DNA of 64,000 nt, from contig NZ_BJCC01000015.1 of NCBI RefSeq assembly GCF_004309355.1, forward strand, positions 124,001 to 188,000. Direction: 5' to 3'. The stretch's first letter is position 1, and every line of letters begins with the position of its first letter. This document shows, piece by piece, positions 1 to 8,315 of the stretch. Source of the DNA: Enterococcus florum. GTDB lineage: Bacteria > Bacillota > Bacilli > Lactobacillales > Enterococcaceae. A program made the translations under genes and the position numbers. The notes under the pieces are model-generated. The model was not told where the DNA came from and did not search any database. It saw only the letters and a list, made by a program, of their open reading frames with translations.

Positions 1-263
1 AAGACCAGCGTCAAACCCGAAGTGACTTCCCAAGACATGGACGTCAAACTGCCGGCAAATCCATTCCCATTCAACCCCACCAGCTGTTCTGCGGAAAGAT
101 TCGTCAACAGCAGCGATCCGGCGATCACGCCGCCCGTCAAGCTTCTTCCGCCTAAGAAATACCCAGAATTTGTCGATAAGTCCTCTTTTCTAGTGATCCA
201 CCAAGAAATAATTGCAACCAGAGCGGTAAAGAAAATGAACGTTGCAATGGTAAAGAAATCCAT
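1..263 (-). CDS. Sodium:solute symporter (SSS family), N-terminal part, cut by window edge
   Basis: Only the first 87 codons lie in the window; the 3' end is beyond position 1. The translation starts MDFFTIATFIFFTALVAIIS, a first membrane segment, and continues with GYFLGGRSLTGG and LLTNLSAEQLVGLNGNGF. These are typical of the start of sodium/sugar symporters of the SSS (SGLT/YidK-like) family. Such proteins are many-helix membrane carriers that couple sodium entry to uptake of sugars or related solutes. The ATG at 263 is preceded by an AGGAGG ribosome site (271-276). The gene diverges from a ROK regulator and has a strong promoter overlapping a cre-like site, which fits a catabolite-repressed sugar uptake gene. 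The substrate cannot be told from this fragment. Confidence 0.85.
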   Translation of the reverse strand, partial: MDFFTIATFIFFTALVAIISWWITRKEDLSTNSGYFLGGRSLTGGVIAGSLLLTNLSAEQLVGLNGNGFAGSLTSMSWEVTSGLTLV

Positions 264-314
264 CAATACTCCTCCTAACACTTTTTAATTTACTACGTGA
301 ACCAATTATCTATA

Positions 315-343
315 TTTATAACGCTTTCATTTCACGTTGTCAA
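315..343 (-). promoter_or_regulatory. Promoter with overlapping cre-like site for the SSS symporter
   Basis: On the minus strand a TTGACA -35 (338-343) and a TATAAA -10 (315-320) are separated by exactly 17 bases. A CcpA cre-like sequence, TGAAAGCGTTATAA (316-329), covers the spacer end and the -10. It matches the TGWAARCGYTWNCW consensus at all but one position. This suggests carbon catabolite repression of the symporter. Confidence 0.6.
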
Positions 344-410
344 TCAATTTTAGGATATTTTTTCAACTTTTTTTATGATATGGTATAGTGAGTAAAAGGA
401 GCTGTTGAAC

Positions 411-1568
411 ATGAAGCACATCTCTGATATCAAGGAAAACAACAAACGGTCAATTTTGAAATTGCTTTATCAAAATAAACCTTATTCTAAAAAGCGCATC
501 GCTAAAAAGCTGTCCCTGTCTGCGTCTGTCATCACGAAGCTGTGCAACGAGCTTCAAGATGAGGGCTGGATCACAGAGCAATCCACCTTGAACAGCGGAA
601 AAGCCGGTCGCAAGGAAATCGAGATCGTGATTAATGCGTCTCACAAATACTGCATTGGCGTGGTTTTAAATCACCTGTACACGACGATCGTCCTGACCGA
701 TCTGCAAATGAACGTCATTGAAAAGCAGCGCTTCGATACCCTTCAGGAAAGCGGAAAACATGTTGCTCAGCTGATTCATTCACTTAGTGAACTAATTACA
801 GCACATCATCTTGCACCGTCTGATATTTTAGGCATCGGAATCAGCATCAAAGGCAAAACCGATGGACGGATCTCCTTCTCTGGAATCTGGGAAACACCTG
901 TCGATATCGCCTCGGTGATCGAAGAAGAGCTTCAGCTGCCCGTATACTTGGACAATGGCATTCGCTGCAGTGCTTTGCTGGAAAGCTTTACCTACGAATA
1001 CCGGACCTTCATCTTCATTAAATACATGGAACCCGGTATCGGCGGCGCCGTTATGAAGCACGGCGAACTTTTAAGAGGCGACCATCACCTGATCATGGAC
1101 TTTGGTCATCAAATCATCGACCCTTCCGCCGACTACTGCCCGATCTGCAAACGCCGCGGCTGTTTGGAAAGCTTGATCTCGATCGAAGGTATTATCCAAA
1201 CCTTGAAGCAGTCCTTTTCTCCGAAAAACGACCCGACTCTATGGGATATCTGCAACGGAGACAAAAATCAGATCACTGCCGAAACGATCGTAGCAGCAGC
1301 AGAAGCGGGCAGTATCGAGTTAAACCAATTGTTCAAAAAAACTGCCAACGATTTTGCGATTGCTTTGCTGAATACGGTGGCACTGTGGGACATTCCACGA
1401 ATCATTTTAATCGGCGACTTCTTCCTTTCAAGACGTTTCGTCCAGTATGTCGAATCCGCCTTGCTGGAGCTGCAGCTGTCGCCTCAGACCTTCTCCATTG
1501 ATTATAATATACACGACGATGAAGATCTGTCCTCCATCGCATTATTGTTGAAGCATGAATTGGTGTAA
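411..1568 (+). CDS. ROK family transcriptional regulator
   Basis: A 385-residue protein with an N-terminal winged helix (about residues 1-70, with KRIAKKLSLSASVITKLCNEL as the recognition region) followed by a ROK sugar-kinase fold. The ROK zinc-binding signature appears as CPICKRRGCLE near residues 243-253, after GHQIIDP. The phosphate-binding DxGxT motif of active kinases is degenerate, as in NagC/XylR-type regulators. ATG 411 is preferred over a TTG at 405 because AAAAGGAG (394-401) is well spaced. It diverges from the sodium symporter, so it likely controls that sugar uptake gene in response to a sugar ligand. An inactive or active kinase role is less likely given the DNA-binding domain. 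Confidence 0.85.
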   Translation: MKHISDIKENNKRSILKLLYQNKPYSKKRIAKKLSLSASVITKLCNELQDEGWITEQSTLNSGKAGRKEIEIVINASHKYCIGVVLNHLYTTIVLTDLQMNVIEKQRFDTLQESGKHVAQLIHSLSELITAHHLAPSDILGIGISIKGKTDGRISFSGIWETPVDIASVIEEELQLPVYLDNGIRCSALLESFTYEYRTFIFIKYMEPGIGGAVMKHGELLRGDHHLIMDFGHQIIDPSADYCPICKRRGCLESLISIEGIIQTLKQSFSPKNDPTLWDICNGDKNQITAETIVAAAEAGSIELNQLFKKTANDFAIALLNTVALWDIPRIILIGDFFLSRRFVQYVESALLELQLSPQTFSIDYNIHDDEDLSSIALLLKHELV

Positions 1569-1569
1569 A

Positions 1570-1606
1570 AAAAGTACGGATTCGCGAGGAATCCGTACTT
1601 TTTTAC
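1570..1606. terminator. Bidirectional rho-independent terminator
   Basis: A perfect 12-bp stem (1572-1583 with 1589-1600) with loop GCGAG has a T run on the right and an A run on the left. It sits between the convergent ROK regulator and TauE/SafE gene and can serve both. Confidence 0.85.
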
Positions 1607-2379
1607 ATCAGCTTCCAGCCATTAAACAAATTGATCAGCAAAACCACCACGATCACCAATTGGAAAACCGTCGTCACCCGTTCTTCAGACAGCACTTTGC
1701 TGAATTTCGCCCCCATAAACCCGCCAACGATCGCCGCCGGCACGATAAAAAGCAGCAAAGATAGGTCATAGCGACCGAAACCACTGCTAAAGGCAATCGT
1801 CAGAAGCTTCGAGAGCTGTGAAAAGAAGATCGTACCGATCGAATAAACTGTTGCCTCTTTGATCGGCAACGAAAAAAGCAGCATCAGCAGACTGACATTG
1901 ATCGGACCTCCGCCGATCCCTAATAAGCTCGCCAAAAATCCCAGAAACAATCCGCAAAGCAAAAAACTCCCCTGATACTTAAAATCATACTGCCTCCATT
2001 GATTTTTACTGTAAAGCAGCGCAAACAACAACGTTGCAACCGTCAAAACGATCTGAATGATTTGAACTGTGGACTCCTTTTCATACAGCAGAAGCAATCC
2101 TTCAAAGGCACTATTGCCCAAAAAACCGCCGATCACCGCTCCAAAAGAGACCCAGCCTAGAACTGGCCAGTTGATCCGTACGCCATTTTTTAGTTGCCGG
2201 ATCGTGGAAACGATCGACATCGTAAAAACGGCGACGGTCGAATAAAACGAAATGGCGGCTACCGAATGAAACCCAAACAAATCCAAAACCGGCTTGATCA
2301 ACACACCGCCGCCCATTCCAGAGATCGCTCCGATCGCATTTGCAACCACGATGACCATAAAATAAATCAATCCTATCAC
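1603..2379 (-). CDS. TauE/SafE family sulfite/anion exporter (first copy)
   Basis: A 258-residue membrane protein of the TauE/SafE family (about eight helices in two repeats). The repeats carry the glycine-rich signatures GAISGMGGGVLIKPVLDL near residue 17 and LLGIGGGPINVSLLMLL near residue 152. Family members export sulfite, sulfoacetate or related anions, but many have no known substrate. Its start overlaps the stop of the upstream radical SAM gene by 4 bases (ATGA), so the two are translationally coupled. Coupling to a sulfatase-maturase-like enzyme suggests a sulfur-anion role, which is inference. It is unrelated in position to the second TauE/SafE gene near 62 kb. Confidence 0.85.
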   Translation of the reverse strand: MIGLIYFMVIVVANAIGAISGMGGGVLIKPVLDLFGFHSVAAISFYSTVAVFTMSIVSTIRQLKNGVRINWPVLGWVSFGAVIGGFLGNSAFEGLLLLYEKESTVQIIQIVLTVATLLFALLYSKNQWRQYDFKYQGSFLLCGLFLGFLASLLGIGGGPINVSLLMLLFSLPIKEATVYSIGTIFFSQLSKLLTIAFSSGFGRYDLSLLLFIVPAAIVGGFMGAKFSKVLSEERVTTVFQLVIVVVLLINLFNGWKLM

Positions 2380-3491
2380 CTTGCTGCCTCCTTCAACATA
2401 GCCAAAATCGCAGGGATTTTCGGCACAAAGCTTTTAAGTACTTCCTGGTACCCGCAAAATTCTTCCTGTTCATTCACATAAATGGCATCCTTCATCCGTT
2501 TACATCCGCCGCGACACATCTTAAAAAAAGGACAGCTGCGGCAATATGAACTGGTTACGGGCTTTTCTGATACAAACAGCTTCGACAAATCCTGCTCAAA
2601 TAATTCCCTCAATGTTTGGTGTTGAATGTACCCTAAACGATATTTGTCCAGTACATAAAAATCACACGGGTAGACACTGCCATCCGCCTCAATCACGTAT
2701 TGAATCTGGCAATTCCCTAAAATGCCGCAAGCTGTAGTCTGATGGTTTACTAAAAGATTTAACAGGTCATCGAACAATTTTATGCTGACGTAGTTTTTAT
2801 GCCCTAAATAATCGAGCCACAGCTCCAGTAAGCGCTTGTAAAAATACGCAAAACTTCGCGGCGAAAGTGCATAATCTGATTTTGTTTGAGCCTCCAGCTC
2901 ATCTAAACAAGGAATAAATTGAATGTACTCAATCTTCTGCTCAACAATAAACTGGAAGATCTTTTCCGGTTCATCCGCCAGCGCATCAGTCAGTACACAC
3001 AGCACGTTATAATTGATCTTGTAGTCGTCAAAAAGCTGCTTTGTTTTAAGGACTCGCTGAAATGTACCCCTGCCTTTCGGATCAAGGCGATACCGATCGT
3101 GAAACGCCGAATATCCATCGATCGACAGCCCGACTAAAAATTGGTTTTCCTTCAAAAAAACACACCACTGTTCGTTGATTATCATGCCGTTCGTTTGCAG
3201 ACAATACTCGACTTGAACCTGTTTAGCCTGACGCTGTATCAAGGAAACGATTTGCTTAAAATAAGCCAATCCTGCCAGAGTTGGCTCGCCTCCCTGAAAG
3301 GTCAACGTCAACCGATCGCCCGCTTCAAGATCACAATAGATATTCTCAATCATTTTTTCCGCTGTCTCCGCGTTCATCCTTCCAAATGAACGAACGTCTC
3401 TCAGTGAAGAAATATCTGCATAAAAACAGTATGTACAGCGAATATTGCATAACGCAGAGGCTGGTTTGATCAATACTGAAAGATGCTTCAT
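2376..3491 (-). CDS. Radical SAM/SPASM protein, anaerobic sulfatase-maturating enzyme-like
   Basis: A 371-residue radical SAM protein. The S-adenosylmethionine cluster motif is CNIRCTYC in an LSVLIKPASALC context, which is characteristic of anSME enzymes. QGGEPTLAGL follows, and a C-terminal SPASM domain shows YPCDFYVLD and CRSCPFFKMCRGGCKRMK. anSMEs oxidise a Cys or Ser of type I sulfatases to formylglycine in the cytoplasm. I chose ATG 3491 over 3506 because GAGAAGG lies 6 bases ahead of it and the family starts just before LSVLIKP. No sulfatase gene is visible in this window, so the target is either elsewhere or is a different peptide. It is co-transcribed with a TauE/SafE exporter. Confidence 0.8.
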   Translation of the reverse strand: MKHLSVLIKPASALCNIRCTYCFYADISSLRDVRSFGRMNAETAEKMIENIYCDLEAGDRLTLTFQGGEPTLAGLAYFKQIVSLIQRQAKQVQVEYCLQTNGMIINEQWCVFLKENQFLVGLSIDGYSAFHDRYRLDPKGRGTFQRVLKTKQLFDDYKINYNVLCVLTDALADEPEKIFQFIVEQKIEYIQFIPCLDELEAQTKSDYALSPRSFAYFYKRLLELWLDYLGHKNYVSIKLFDDLLNLLVNHQTTACGILGNCQIQYVIEADGSVYPCDFYVLDKYRLGYIQHQTLRELFEQDLSKLFVSEKPVTSSYCRSCPFFKMCRGGCKRMKDAIYVNEQEEFCGYQEVLKSFVPKIPAILAMLKEAAR

Positions 3492-4042
3492 AAAATACCT
3501 TCTCATTTCAAAATAATTAGTTCACGTTAGAACATTTTAACCATTACATGGATTGATTGTCAAATCTATTTTTGTTAATTTCATTCTAAATGGCCGTTTT
3601 TAAAGTAAATTATTTTGTTTTCCGATGGTTCTCGTAGTGAATCAAAAAAATGTCAGGAACCTTTTAAGAATTTTCATATTTTCTGCTTATGATTTGAAGC
3701 ACTGCAAAAGATGCTTCTGCTTAGCCAGTAAGAGAGGTGTAAGCTATAAGAAAAAGGAGCTGATAGCTTATTTGACACCAGAGCAGGAAAAGCTAGCTAA
3801 AGAAACGTTGGCTAAAGATGGTCAGACTCCGGAATAAGCCTTTATGGATTATATCTATCTAAAAAAATGAAGACAGTAAAAAAAGCAATATTCCAGAATG
3901 ATAGAAAATCCTCATGTTCAGAGAACGCCCCTCAAACTGTGAAAGATTGGATTCGACATCGATGAATTTCAACTATCCATTTTCCCTGCAAAAAAGCACA
4001 TCATAACGATGTGCTTTTTGAATCTATTCTTGTTCTAGTCAC
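3492..4042. other. 551-base gap without a convincing gene
   Basis: It holds the upstream region of the radical SAM gene, a short plus-strand open frame (3625-3837) and the terminator near 3990-4020. The open frame ends KKKELIAYLTPEQEKLAKETLAKDGQ, has no clear ribosome site at its first codon and matches nothing I recognise. An AAAAAGGAG at about 3760 precedes a possible 21-codon TTG-started peptide, which I do not call. The stretch is AT-rich and may hold gene debris. Confidence 0.4.
3988..4020. terminator. Bidirectional terminator after MFS gene
   Basis: AAAAAGCACATC (3991-4002), loop ATAAC, GATGTGCTTTTT (4008-4019): a 12-bp perfect stem with T runs on both strands, just beyond the MFS stop codon. 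Confidence 0.8.
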
Positions 4043-5290
4043 TCACCCTGCCCGCTTCACCACATAAATATCGGTCTCCTTCGTTTGTTTGAACCAAACA
4101 AAGCACAGGAAGGAAATCAACGCGATAAAGCCACCGACTGCCATGATCGGCAACAACATGGAGGTTCCGCTTTTTTTGAACAAAGCCCCTATTAGAAATT
4201 GTCCCAATGGTACGGCTGATTGGGAAACCGCGGTCATCGTGGCCATCATCTTGCCCAAGTTCTCATTCGGAGTGACTCGCTGCAGCAATGAGATCAAATA
4301 TACCGAAATCGCACTCACCATCACACCGATGATAAAAGTAATCCCCACAACTACCCAAAATCCAGCATCTGACCGCAGCAGGTTCACTAAGATACCCATG
4401 AACAGCAGCAACAGTCCAGTAATGGTAAAAATCCGATAAAAATTGTCAAAGCGGACATTTCTTGTCAGCCGGCTGGCAAAGACCGCTCCTAAAATACTTG
4501 CCAGGCTAAAGCTGGCCATCCCGATACCATACAACGTGTCATCCACCTGCAGGCCCATCCGGAAAATCACCGGCAAGCCCACGACCACAAAAGCACCTAG
4601 CGAAAAATCGATCGCTGCCACGATCAGCACTACCCGAAAAAGCGCCCGGCTTTCCTTCAAATCCGCAAAACCAGCTTTTAAATCCGCGACCAGCAGTTGG
4701 ATTACTCGACCTGTTTGCTGGTGTTTCTCATACGGAATGTTTAAAAGGCTTTCGATCAGTGCGGCGACCACAAAGAAGAAAATGCTGCTGCCGATCAACA
4801 GCTTTGCGCCGAATATCCCGTAGAGAACACCACCGATGATCGGAGCGGCAATTCTGGACAATTGCAGGATCGCATTGGACAGACCGTTGATTTTCTCCAG
4901 CTCCTGCGGCTCAACCAATAAAGGAATACTGGCTCCAACCACAGGCGTGTCAAAGCTGCTGACAAAGGACAGTAGGAACAGCAGCAGCCCGATCGCAAAA
5001 ATCGATTCCGTCATCCCCACCACCAAGAACAGCAGCAGGGCCAAAACGGCATTCGCTGCATCCATCATCACCATCAACACCTTGCGATCAAACCGATCCG
5101 CCATGGCTCCGCCAATCGGCGCAAACAACACGGCGATGCTGGACACGGCTAAAATCACGGCGAACACGTCTGCTCTGCCGGTCGTATCCAACACATACAA
5201 AGATAAAGCAAATCGCAGGATCGAGATTCCACAGACCGAAATCAGCTGCCCGACGATCAAATACACGATATTTATCCGATTCTTTTTCAT
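4043..5290 (-). CDS. MFS transporter, drug-efflux type
   Basis: A 415-residue major facilitator protein with about 12 predicted helices. The cytoplasmic loop 2-3 motif reads GGAMADRFDRKVLM (about residues 60-73), the conserved G-x-x-x-D-R-x-x-R/K motif of the superfamily. The overall pattern (SILRFALSLYVLD at the start, ERVTPNENLGKMMA-type central loop) resembles the MefA/enterobactin-exporter-like MFS_3 group, which expels macrolides, siderophores or other small molecules. It lies directly downstream of a TetR regulator on the same strand, with only about 50 bases between. This is the usual arrangement for a repressor and the pump it controls. The substrate is not predictable here. Confidence 0.8.
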   Translation of the reverse strand: MKKNRINIVYLIVGQLISVCGISILRFALSLYVLDTTGRADVFAVILAVSSIAVLFAPIGGAMADRFDRKVLMVMMDAANAVLALLLFLVVGMTESIFAIGLLLFLLSFVSSFDTPVVGASIPLLVEPQELEKINGLSNAILQLSRIAAPIIGGVLYGIFGAKLLIGSSIFFFVVAALIESLLNIPYEKHQQTGRVIQLLVADLKAGFADLKESRALFRVVLIVAAIDFSLGAFVVVGLPVIFRMGLQVDDTLYGIGMASFSLASILGAVFASRLTRNVRFDNFYRIFTITGLLLLFMGILVNLLRSDAGFWVVVGITFIIGVMVSAISVYLISLLQRVTPNENLGKMMATMTAVSQSAVPLGQFLIGALFKKSGTSMLLPIMAVGGFIALISFLCFVWFKQTKETDIYVVKRAG

Positions 5291-5343
5291 TTATTCCCAA
5301 CCTTCTTTTTGATAAGCCTGCGGATCATTGATCGAACCCGGTT

Positions 5344-6012
5344 CTATAAATCCTTTGAATCAGCCGCTTCCTGATAAACCATGTCGTAAAACTGATTGAT
5401 TTTTTCCCGAACCTCATCCAAATGCTGTTGCGGCGGATGGACGTAATTCTTCCACATCAACAACAGATTCTCGATACGGCGGTTGCGTTTTTCCACCGTT
5501 TCGGCAGGCCAGAGATCGATGTCACTACAGGTTACTGCTATTAAAATAAGCAGCTCGGCCGCTTCTTCTGGATAGTCGCAGGTATAGATTCCCTGATCAA
5601 CGTACTCCTGAATCACCTCTGTCATCAGCGGAATCGGCATTTTGATGCGCCGGTCCTTCACCTTATAGGTCACGATCGAGCTTTCCCCTGATTTGGCATA
5701 GCGCATCAGCTGACTGGTAAATTGATTGGCTGAGTCGCTGAACAATAGATGCAGCAGCCGCTGTTCTAACGGAAGTTTGACAATATCCGCTCGCCATTCG
5801 TCCATCATTTCCTGAATTCCCTTGTCAATCACTGCATCCAAAATTTCATCTTTGGAGGAAAAGTAGTGATACATGCCGCCCTTTGTCAGGCCAAACGCCT
5901 TCTGCAGATCCGTGATAGTCGTTCGTTCGTAGCCCTTTTCCAAAAACAGATCCAATGCTATTCGAATCAGCTGTTCCTTCCGAGGGGCAAAATCCTTCTG
6001 TGTGCGTGGCAT
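5344..6012 (-). CDS. TetR/AcrR family regulator of the MFS operon
   Basis: A 222-residue protein. The N-terminal TetR helix-turn-helix (about residues 12-58) reads KEQLIRIALDLFLEKGYERT, then TITDLQKAFGLTKGGMYHYF. The C-terminal ligand-binding domain is variable and not diagnostic. GGAGGTG lies at 6019-6025 before ATG 6012. It precedes the MFS pump in the same transcript and has a near-perfect inverted repeat in its own upstream region, so it probably represses itself and the pump until a pump substrate binds. Confidence 0.85.
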   Translation of the reverse strand: MPRTQKDFAPRKEQLIRIALDLFLEKGYERTTITDLQKAFGLTKGGMYHYFSSKDEILDAVIDKGIQEMMDEWRADIVKLPLEQRLLHLLFSDSANQFTSQLMRYAKSGESSIVTYKVKDRRIKMPIPLMTEVIQEYVDQGIYTCDYPEEAAELLILIAVTCSDIDLWPAETVEKRNRRIENLLLMWKNYVHPPQQHLDEVREKINQFYDMVYQEAADSKDL

Positions 6013-6032
6013 AACGGCACCTCCTTATTAAT

Positions 6033-6048
6033 ATACCGACCGCGGTAT
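6033..6048. promoter_or_regulatory. Candidate TetR operator
   Basis: ATACCG-ACCG-CGGTAT is a 6+4+6 inverted repeat located 21 bases upstream of the tetR start. Its size and position are typical of autoregulatory TetR-family operators. Confidence 0.6.
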
Positions 6049-6116
6049 GTTTATTATGACGTGATTGTCCTTGGTTGTCAATCTCTTTTTGCAAAGGCGG
6101 TGTTTGCGCTTGTTAA

Positions 6117-6158
6117 AAGCCCTTTGCTCTCACCGAGTCGGAATGAGAGCAAAAGGCT
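6117..6158 (-). terminator. Stem-loop after the membrane pseudogene
   Basis: AGCCCTTTGCTCTCA (6118-6132) pairs with TGAGAGCAAAAGGCT (6144-6158) with one mismatch. It is just downstream of the pseudogene stop, and the T run that follows on the minus strand is weak. Confidence 0.5.
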
Positions 6159-6162
6159 TGGA

Positions 6163-6783
6163 TCATTCCTCAAATTTTTGAAAATACGCTCTACTTAACA
6201 AAAAGGAATACACGGAGAGCACCACGAAGATCACTACCTTCGTCACTAAAGGCTTTCCGGCAGCCAAGCAGCAAATAAGGAACTTCCTGCAATAATTAAA
6301 AAGAGTTTGACCTTCCTGGTCACAGAATAGCGTTGCAGTGACGCAGCAATTCTTCCAGCATCCATCTAGGTCAGGCAAAGAATCAAGTCGAAAAAACTAG
6401 AAGAGAAAAAACGATATAGATTAAATGCAGCTGATTGTAAGCCACTCCAAATGCTAAGGAAAAGCTGTAATACAACAAGATTGCTGTTAACGAGGTTACG
6501 ATAATCAAACTTTTTTGAGTGCCTTGCCTTTTGTATTTTAGCAAGGAGAATGCAAAGCTTGGAAGGGCCCAAAAAGCATCATACAATCTGTTCCAATAAA
6601 AATCGGCGCTTTAAAATAAGAGTCGTGTTTATAAAGCCCATATCCCCACATTTTTATAGTCTCGCCATATTGGTTGACGAAATGAAATGCATAATCTGTA
6701 TTGAAGGCAAATAATCCTGCAACAGAGCAGATGGCTCCAAACACAACAGTTAGACTTAACACGGTGACTAGGATCTTTCGCAC
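6163..6783 (-). pseudogene. Frameshifted multi-pass membrane protein (family not named)
   Basis: The N-terminal part (6538-6783) reads MRKILVTVLSLTVVFGAICS and so on to FIGTDCMMLF. The frame is then lost at an A run on the plus strand (6571-6575; a T run in the gene). Restoring one T gives MMLFWALPSFAFSLLKYKRQ, which runs on in the next frame to about 6383 through two more hydrophobic segments. Further on, KLFLIIAGSSLFAAWLPES and LVTKVVIFVVLSVYSFLLS occur in shifted frames down to the stop at 6163. The whole therefore looks like one decayed membrane protein of about 200 residues or more, with at least two frameshifts and perhaps an internal deletion. I recognise a recurring hypothetical family but no function. 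Confidence 0.65.
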
Positions 6784-6808
6784 TTTTTGTTCCTCTCTTT
6801 CTGTCCGA

Positions 6809-7303
6809 CTAAAGCTGAATCATCTGCACCTGGTCTAACTGAACGAAATCAGCCTTCCCAGCCTGCATCACCTCATTGATTGCTTTGTTTAATTCAGTTT
6901 CTGCTCCTTTATTACTGGCCTTATTAAGTATTTTTAACAGCATCTTCTCTGGAAAACTCAATTGTTCCTTGGAAAGCCGGCCACGCAGGTGAACCATTTG
7001 CGCCTGAGGGATTTCTTTTTGGATGCCGATCTGAATTTCTGCCAGCTTTTCCGTATCTTTTCCTGACGTTAAGCCAACAGAAATGACCGCGACCTCCGTT
7101 TCTGGCGAAAGCTGCTTGCTGACTGCTTCGATCCCAGTGAGTTTGCCGGCATAGACCGAACCGAAATAAAACACACGATCCACCTCGTCAAGCTGTTTGA
7201 GCTCCTGGTAATCAAGAATCGGAAAGCCTTGTGTTCTTGCAAATGCTTCCGCATACTCTTTGGTACTTCCTCGTTTAGATGCGTAAATGACTAAATCATT
7301 CAT
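6809..7303 (-). CDS. Flavodoxin-domain protein
   Basis: A 164-residue protein with a flavodoxin fold: DLVIYASKRGSTKEYAEAFA at the N-terminus is the FMN-phosphate-binding loop. VDRVFYFGSVYAGKLTGIEA and VAVISVGLTSG are the following strands and FMN loops. It resembles the HemG-like flavodoxin_5 group, but nothing here shows protoporphyrinogen oxidase activity. It is probably a cytoplasmic electron carrier. It starts 3 bases after the preceding DUF6544-type gene, so the two are co-transcribed. Confidence 0.75.
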   Translation of the reverse strand: MNDLVIYASKRGSTKEYAEAFARTQGFPILDYQELKQLDEVDRVFYFGSVYAGKLTGIEAVSKQLSPETEVAVISVGLTSGKDTEKLAEIQIGIQKEIPQAQMVHLRGRLSKEQLSFPEKMLLKILNKASNKGAETELNKAINEVMQAGKADFVQLDQVQMIQL

Positions 7304-7306
7304 TCT

Positions 7307-8170
7307 TCATTTCCCCTTTTCATCATAGCCATACTGCAACGACACCATTTCCCCGTCAAAATAAATCGAATCGCCTGCCGGATAATGCCAGATGGCCTGC
7401 AGGCGTTTAGGATGCAACAGTCCGTTCTCCTCTACATACTCCGAGAATTTAGCTGTCCAGGGTGCTTTTGACTTGTTTCCAGAAGGGTCGATGGCAATTC
7501 GATCTTCCGTCGTGAAGCGTTCCAGTTCTCCCCGAGCGCTAAAATAGAAGATGCCGCTCACCTCATAGCCGGAATGCTTCAATGTCCCCTTGACCGTCTG
7601 TGAATCTACCTCTTCCCAAGTAATGAAATCCTGAAACACCACACTTGGTACGATCAAACATTCAGATAAATAGGTCACTAAGCAGCTGATATAAAAATCC
7701 TCCCTTGTTTCATCAAAGAGGGTAAACTGTTTGCCCAACACACCTTTCATCGAGCCTTGGTTGTTGACATAAGCATCAATCCCTTGAAACGGAATACCGT
7801 AAAGCCTTGTATCAATCAACGCTAATGCATTTGGCTGATTGCCGTCATTGACGCGTTCGTAATCGATCTTCAACGGTTTTTGACCCACATTCAATACAAA
7901 GTCCACGGACTCAAATTTGGCGATCGAATAACGCATTTTAGGCTGCTCTGCAAACCCGCAATGTTCCAAATACTTCCTCAAGCTCCTTGGCAAACGAGCG
8001 ATTTCCTGTTTAGAGAACACTTCCGGTCGTCCAAGACTGCTAGCTTCAACAAGCTGTTGTTTCTGCTGATGAAAAGCCCTTTTTACCGGCGAATAACCAA
8101 CACTCTCGTAAGCGATGATCCCGCCTAGCACGATCAATAAAATGCCTGCTGTTAGTCCCATTCTCCTCAT
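7307..8170 (-). CDS. DUF6544-like membrane-anchored protein
   Basis: A 287-residue protein with one N-terminal membrane segment (about residues 5-23, LTAGILLIVLGGIIAYESVG) and a soluble outer domain. The soluble domain contains LPRSLRKYLEHCGFAEQP, ALIDTRLYGIPFQGIDAYV and LQAIWHYPAGDSIYFDGE. I associate this pattern with the DUF6544/DUF6920 family, which has no established function. It is the first gene of a two-gene unit with a flavodoxin. A GTAAC-TT-GTTAC palindrome lies upstream. Confidence 0.6.
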   Translation of the reverse strand: MRRMGLTAGILLIVLGGIIAYESVGYSPVKRAFHQQKQQLVEASSLGRPEVFSKQEIARLPRSLRKYLEHCGFAEQPKMRYSIAKFESVDFVLNVGQKPLKIDYERVNDGNQPNALALIDTRLYGIPFQGIDAYVNNQGSMKGVLGKQFTLFDETREDFYISCLVTYLSECLIVPSVVFQDFITWEEVDSQTVKGTLKHSGYEVSGIFYFSARGELERFTTEDRIAIDPSGNKSKAPWTAKFSEYVEENGLLHPKRLQAIWHYPAGDSIYFDGEMVSLQYGYDEKGK

Positions 8171-8206
8171 AGCTCCCCCTTTTAAAAAACAATGTATATT
8201 TGAATA

Positions 8207-8218
8207 GTAACTTGTTAC
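8207..8218. promoter_or_regulatory. Palindrome upstream of the DUF6544-flavodoxin pair
   Basis: GTAAC-TT-GTTAC is a perfect 12-bp inverted repeat (nearly extendable to TAGTAACTTGTTACCTA) 37 bases upstream of the start at 8170. It is operator-like, but no matching regulator is adjacent. Confidence 0.35.
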
Positions 8219-8278
8219 CTATTAACAATCATAGCATATAGTCAAAAAAGAAGAATAGGTCCTGAGACTTATTTGGAC

Positions 8279-8313
8279 AGAAAAAAAAGAAATGATCCTG
8301 TGAAGAATCATCT
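8279..8313 (-). terminator. Terminator of the MerR/FMN-binding operon
   Basis: On the minus strand GATGAT, a 10-base loop and ATCATT are followed by TTCTTTTTTTT (8280-8290). It begins right after the stop at 8316. Confidence 0.7.
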
Positions 8314-8315
8314 CC

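Noticed and set aside
22-288. 88-codon plus-strand frame at the window start
   Set aside because: It is antisense to the clear SSS symporter start on the minus strand (ribosome site, membrane segment, family motifs).
3625-3837. 70-codon plus-strand frame in the gap after the radical SAM gene
   Set aside because: No ribosome site at its first codon and no recognisable domain; at best a remnant.
4089-5312. Several 70-160 codon plus-strand frames across the MFS gene
   Set aside because: They mirror the hydrophobic codons of the transporter on the opposite strand and have no ribosome sites.
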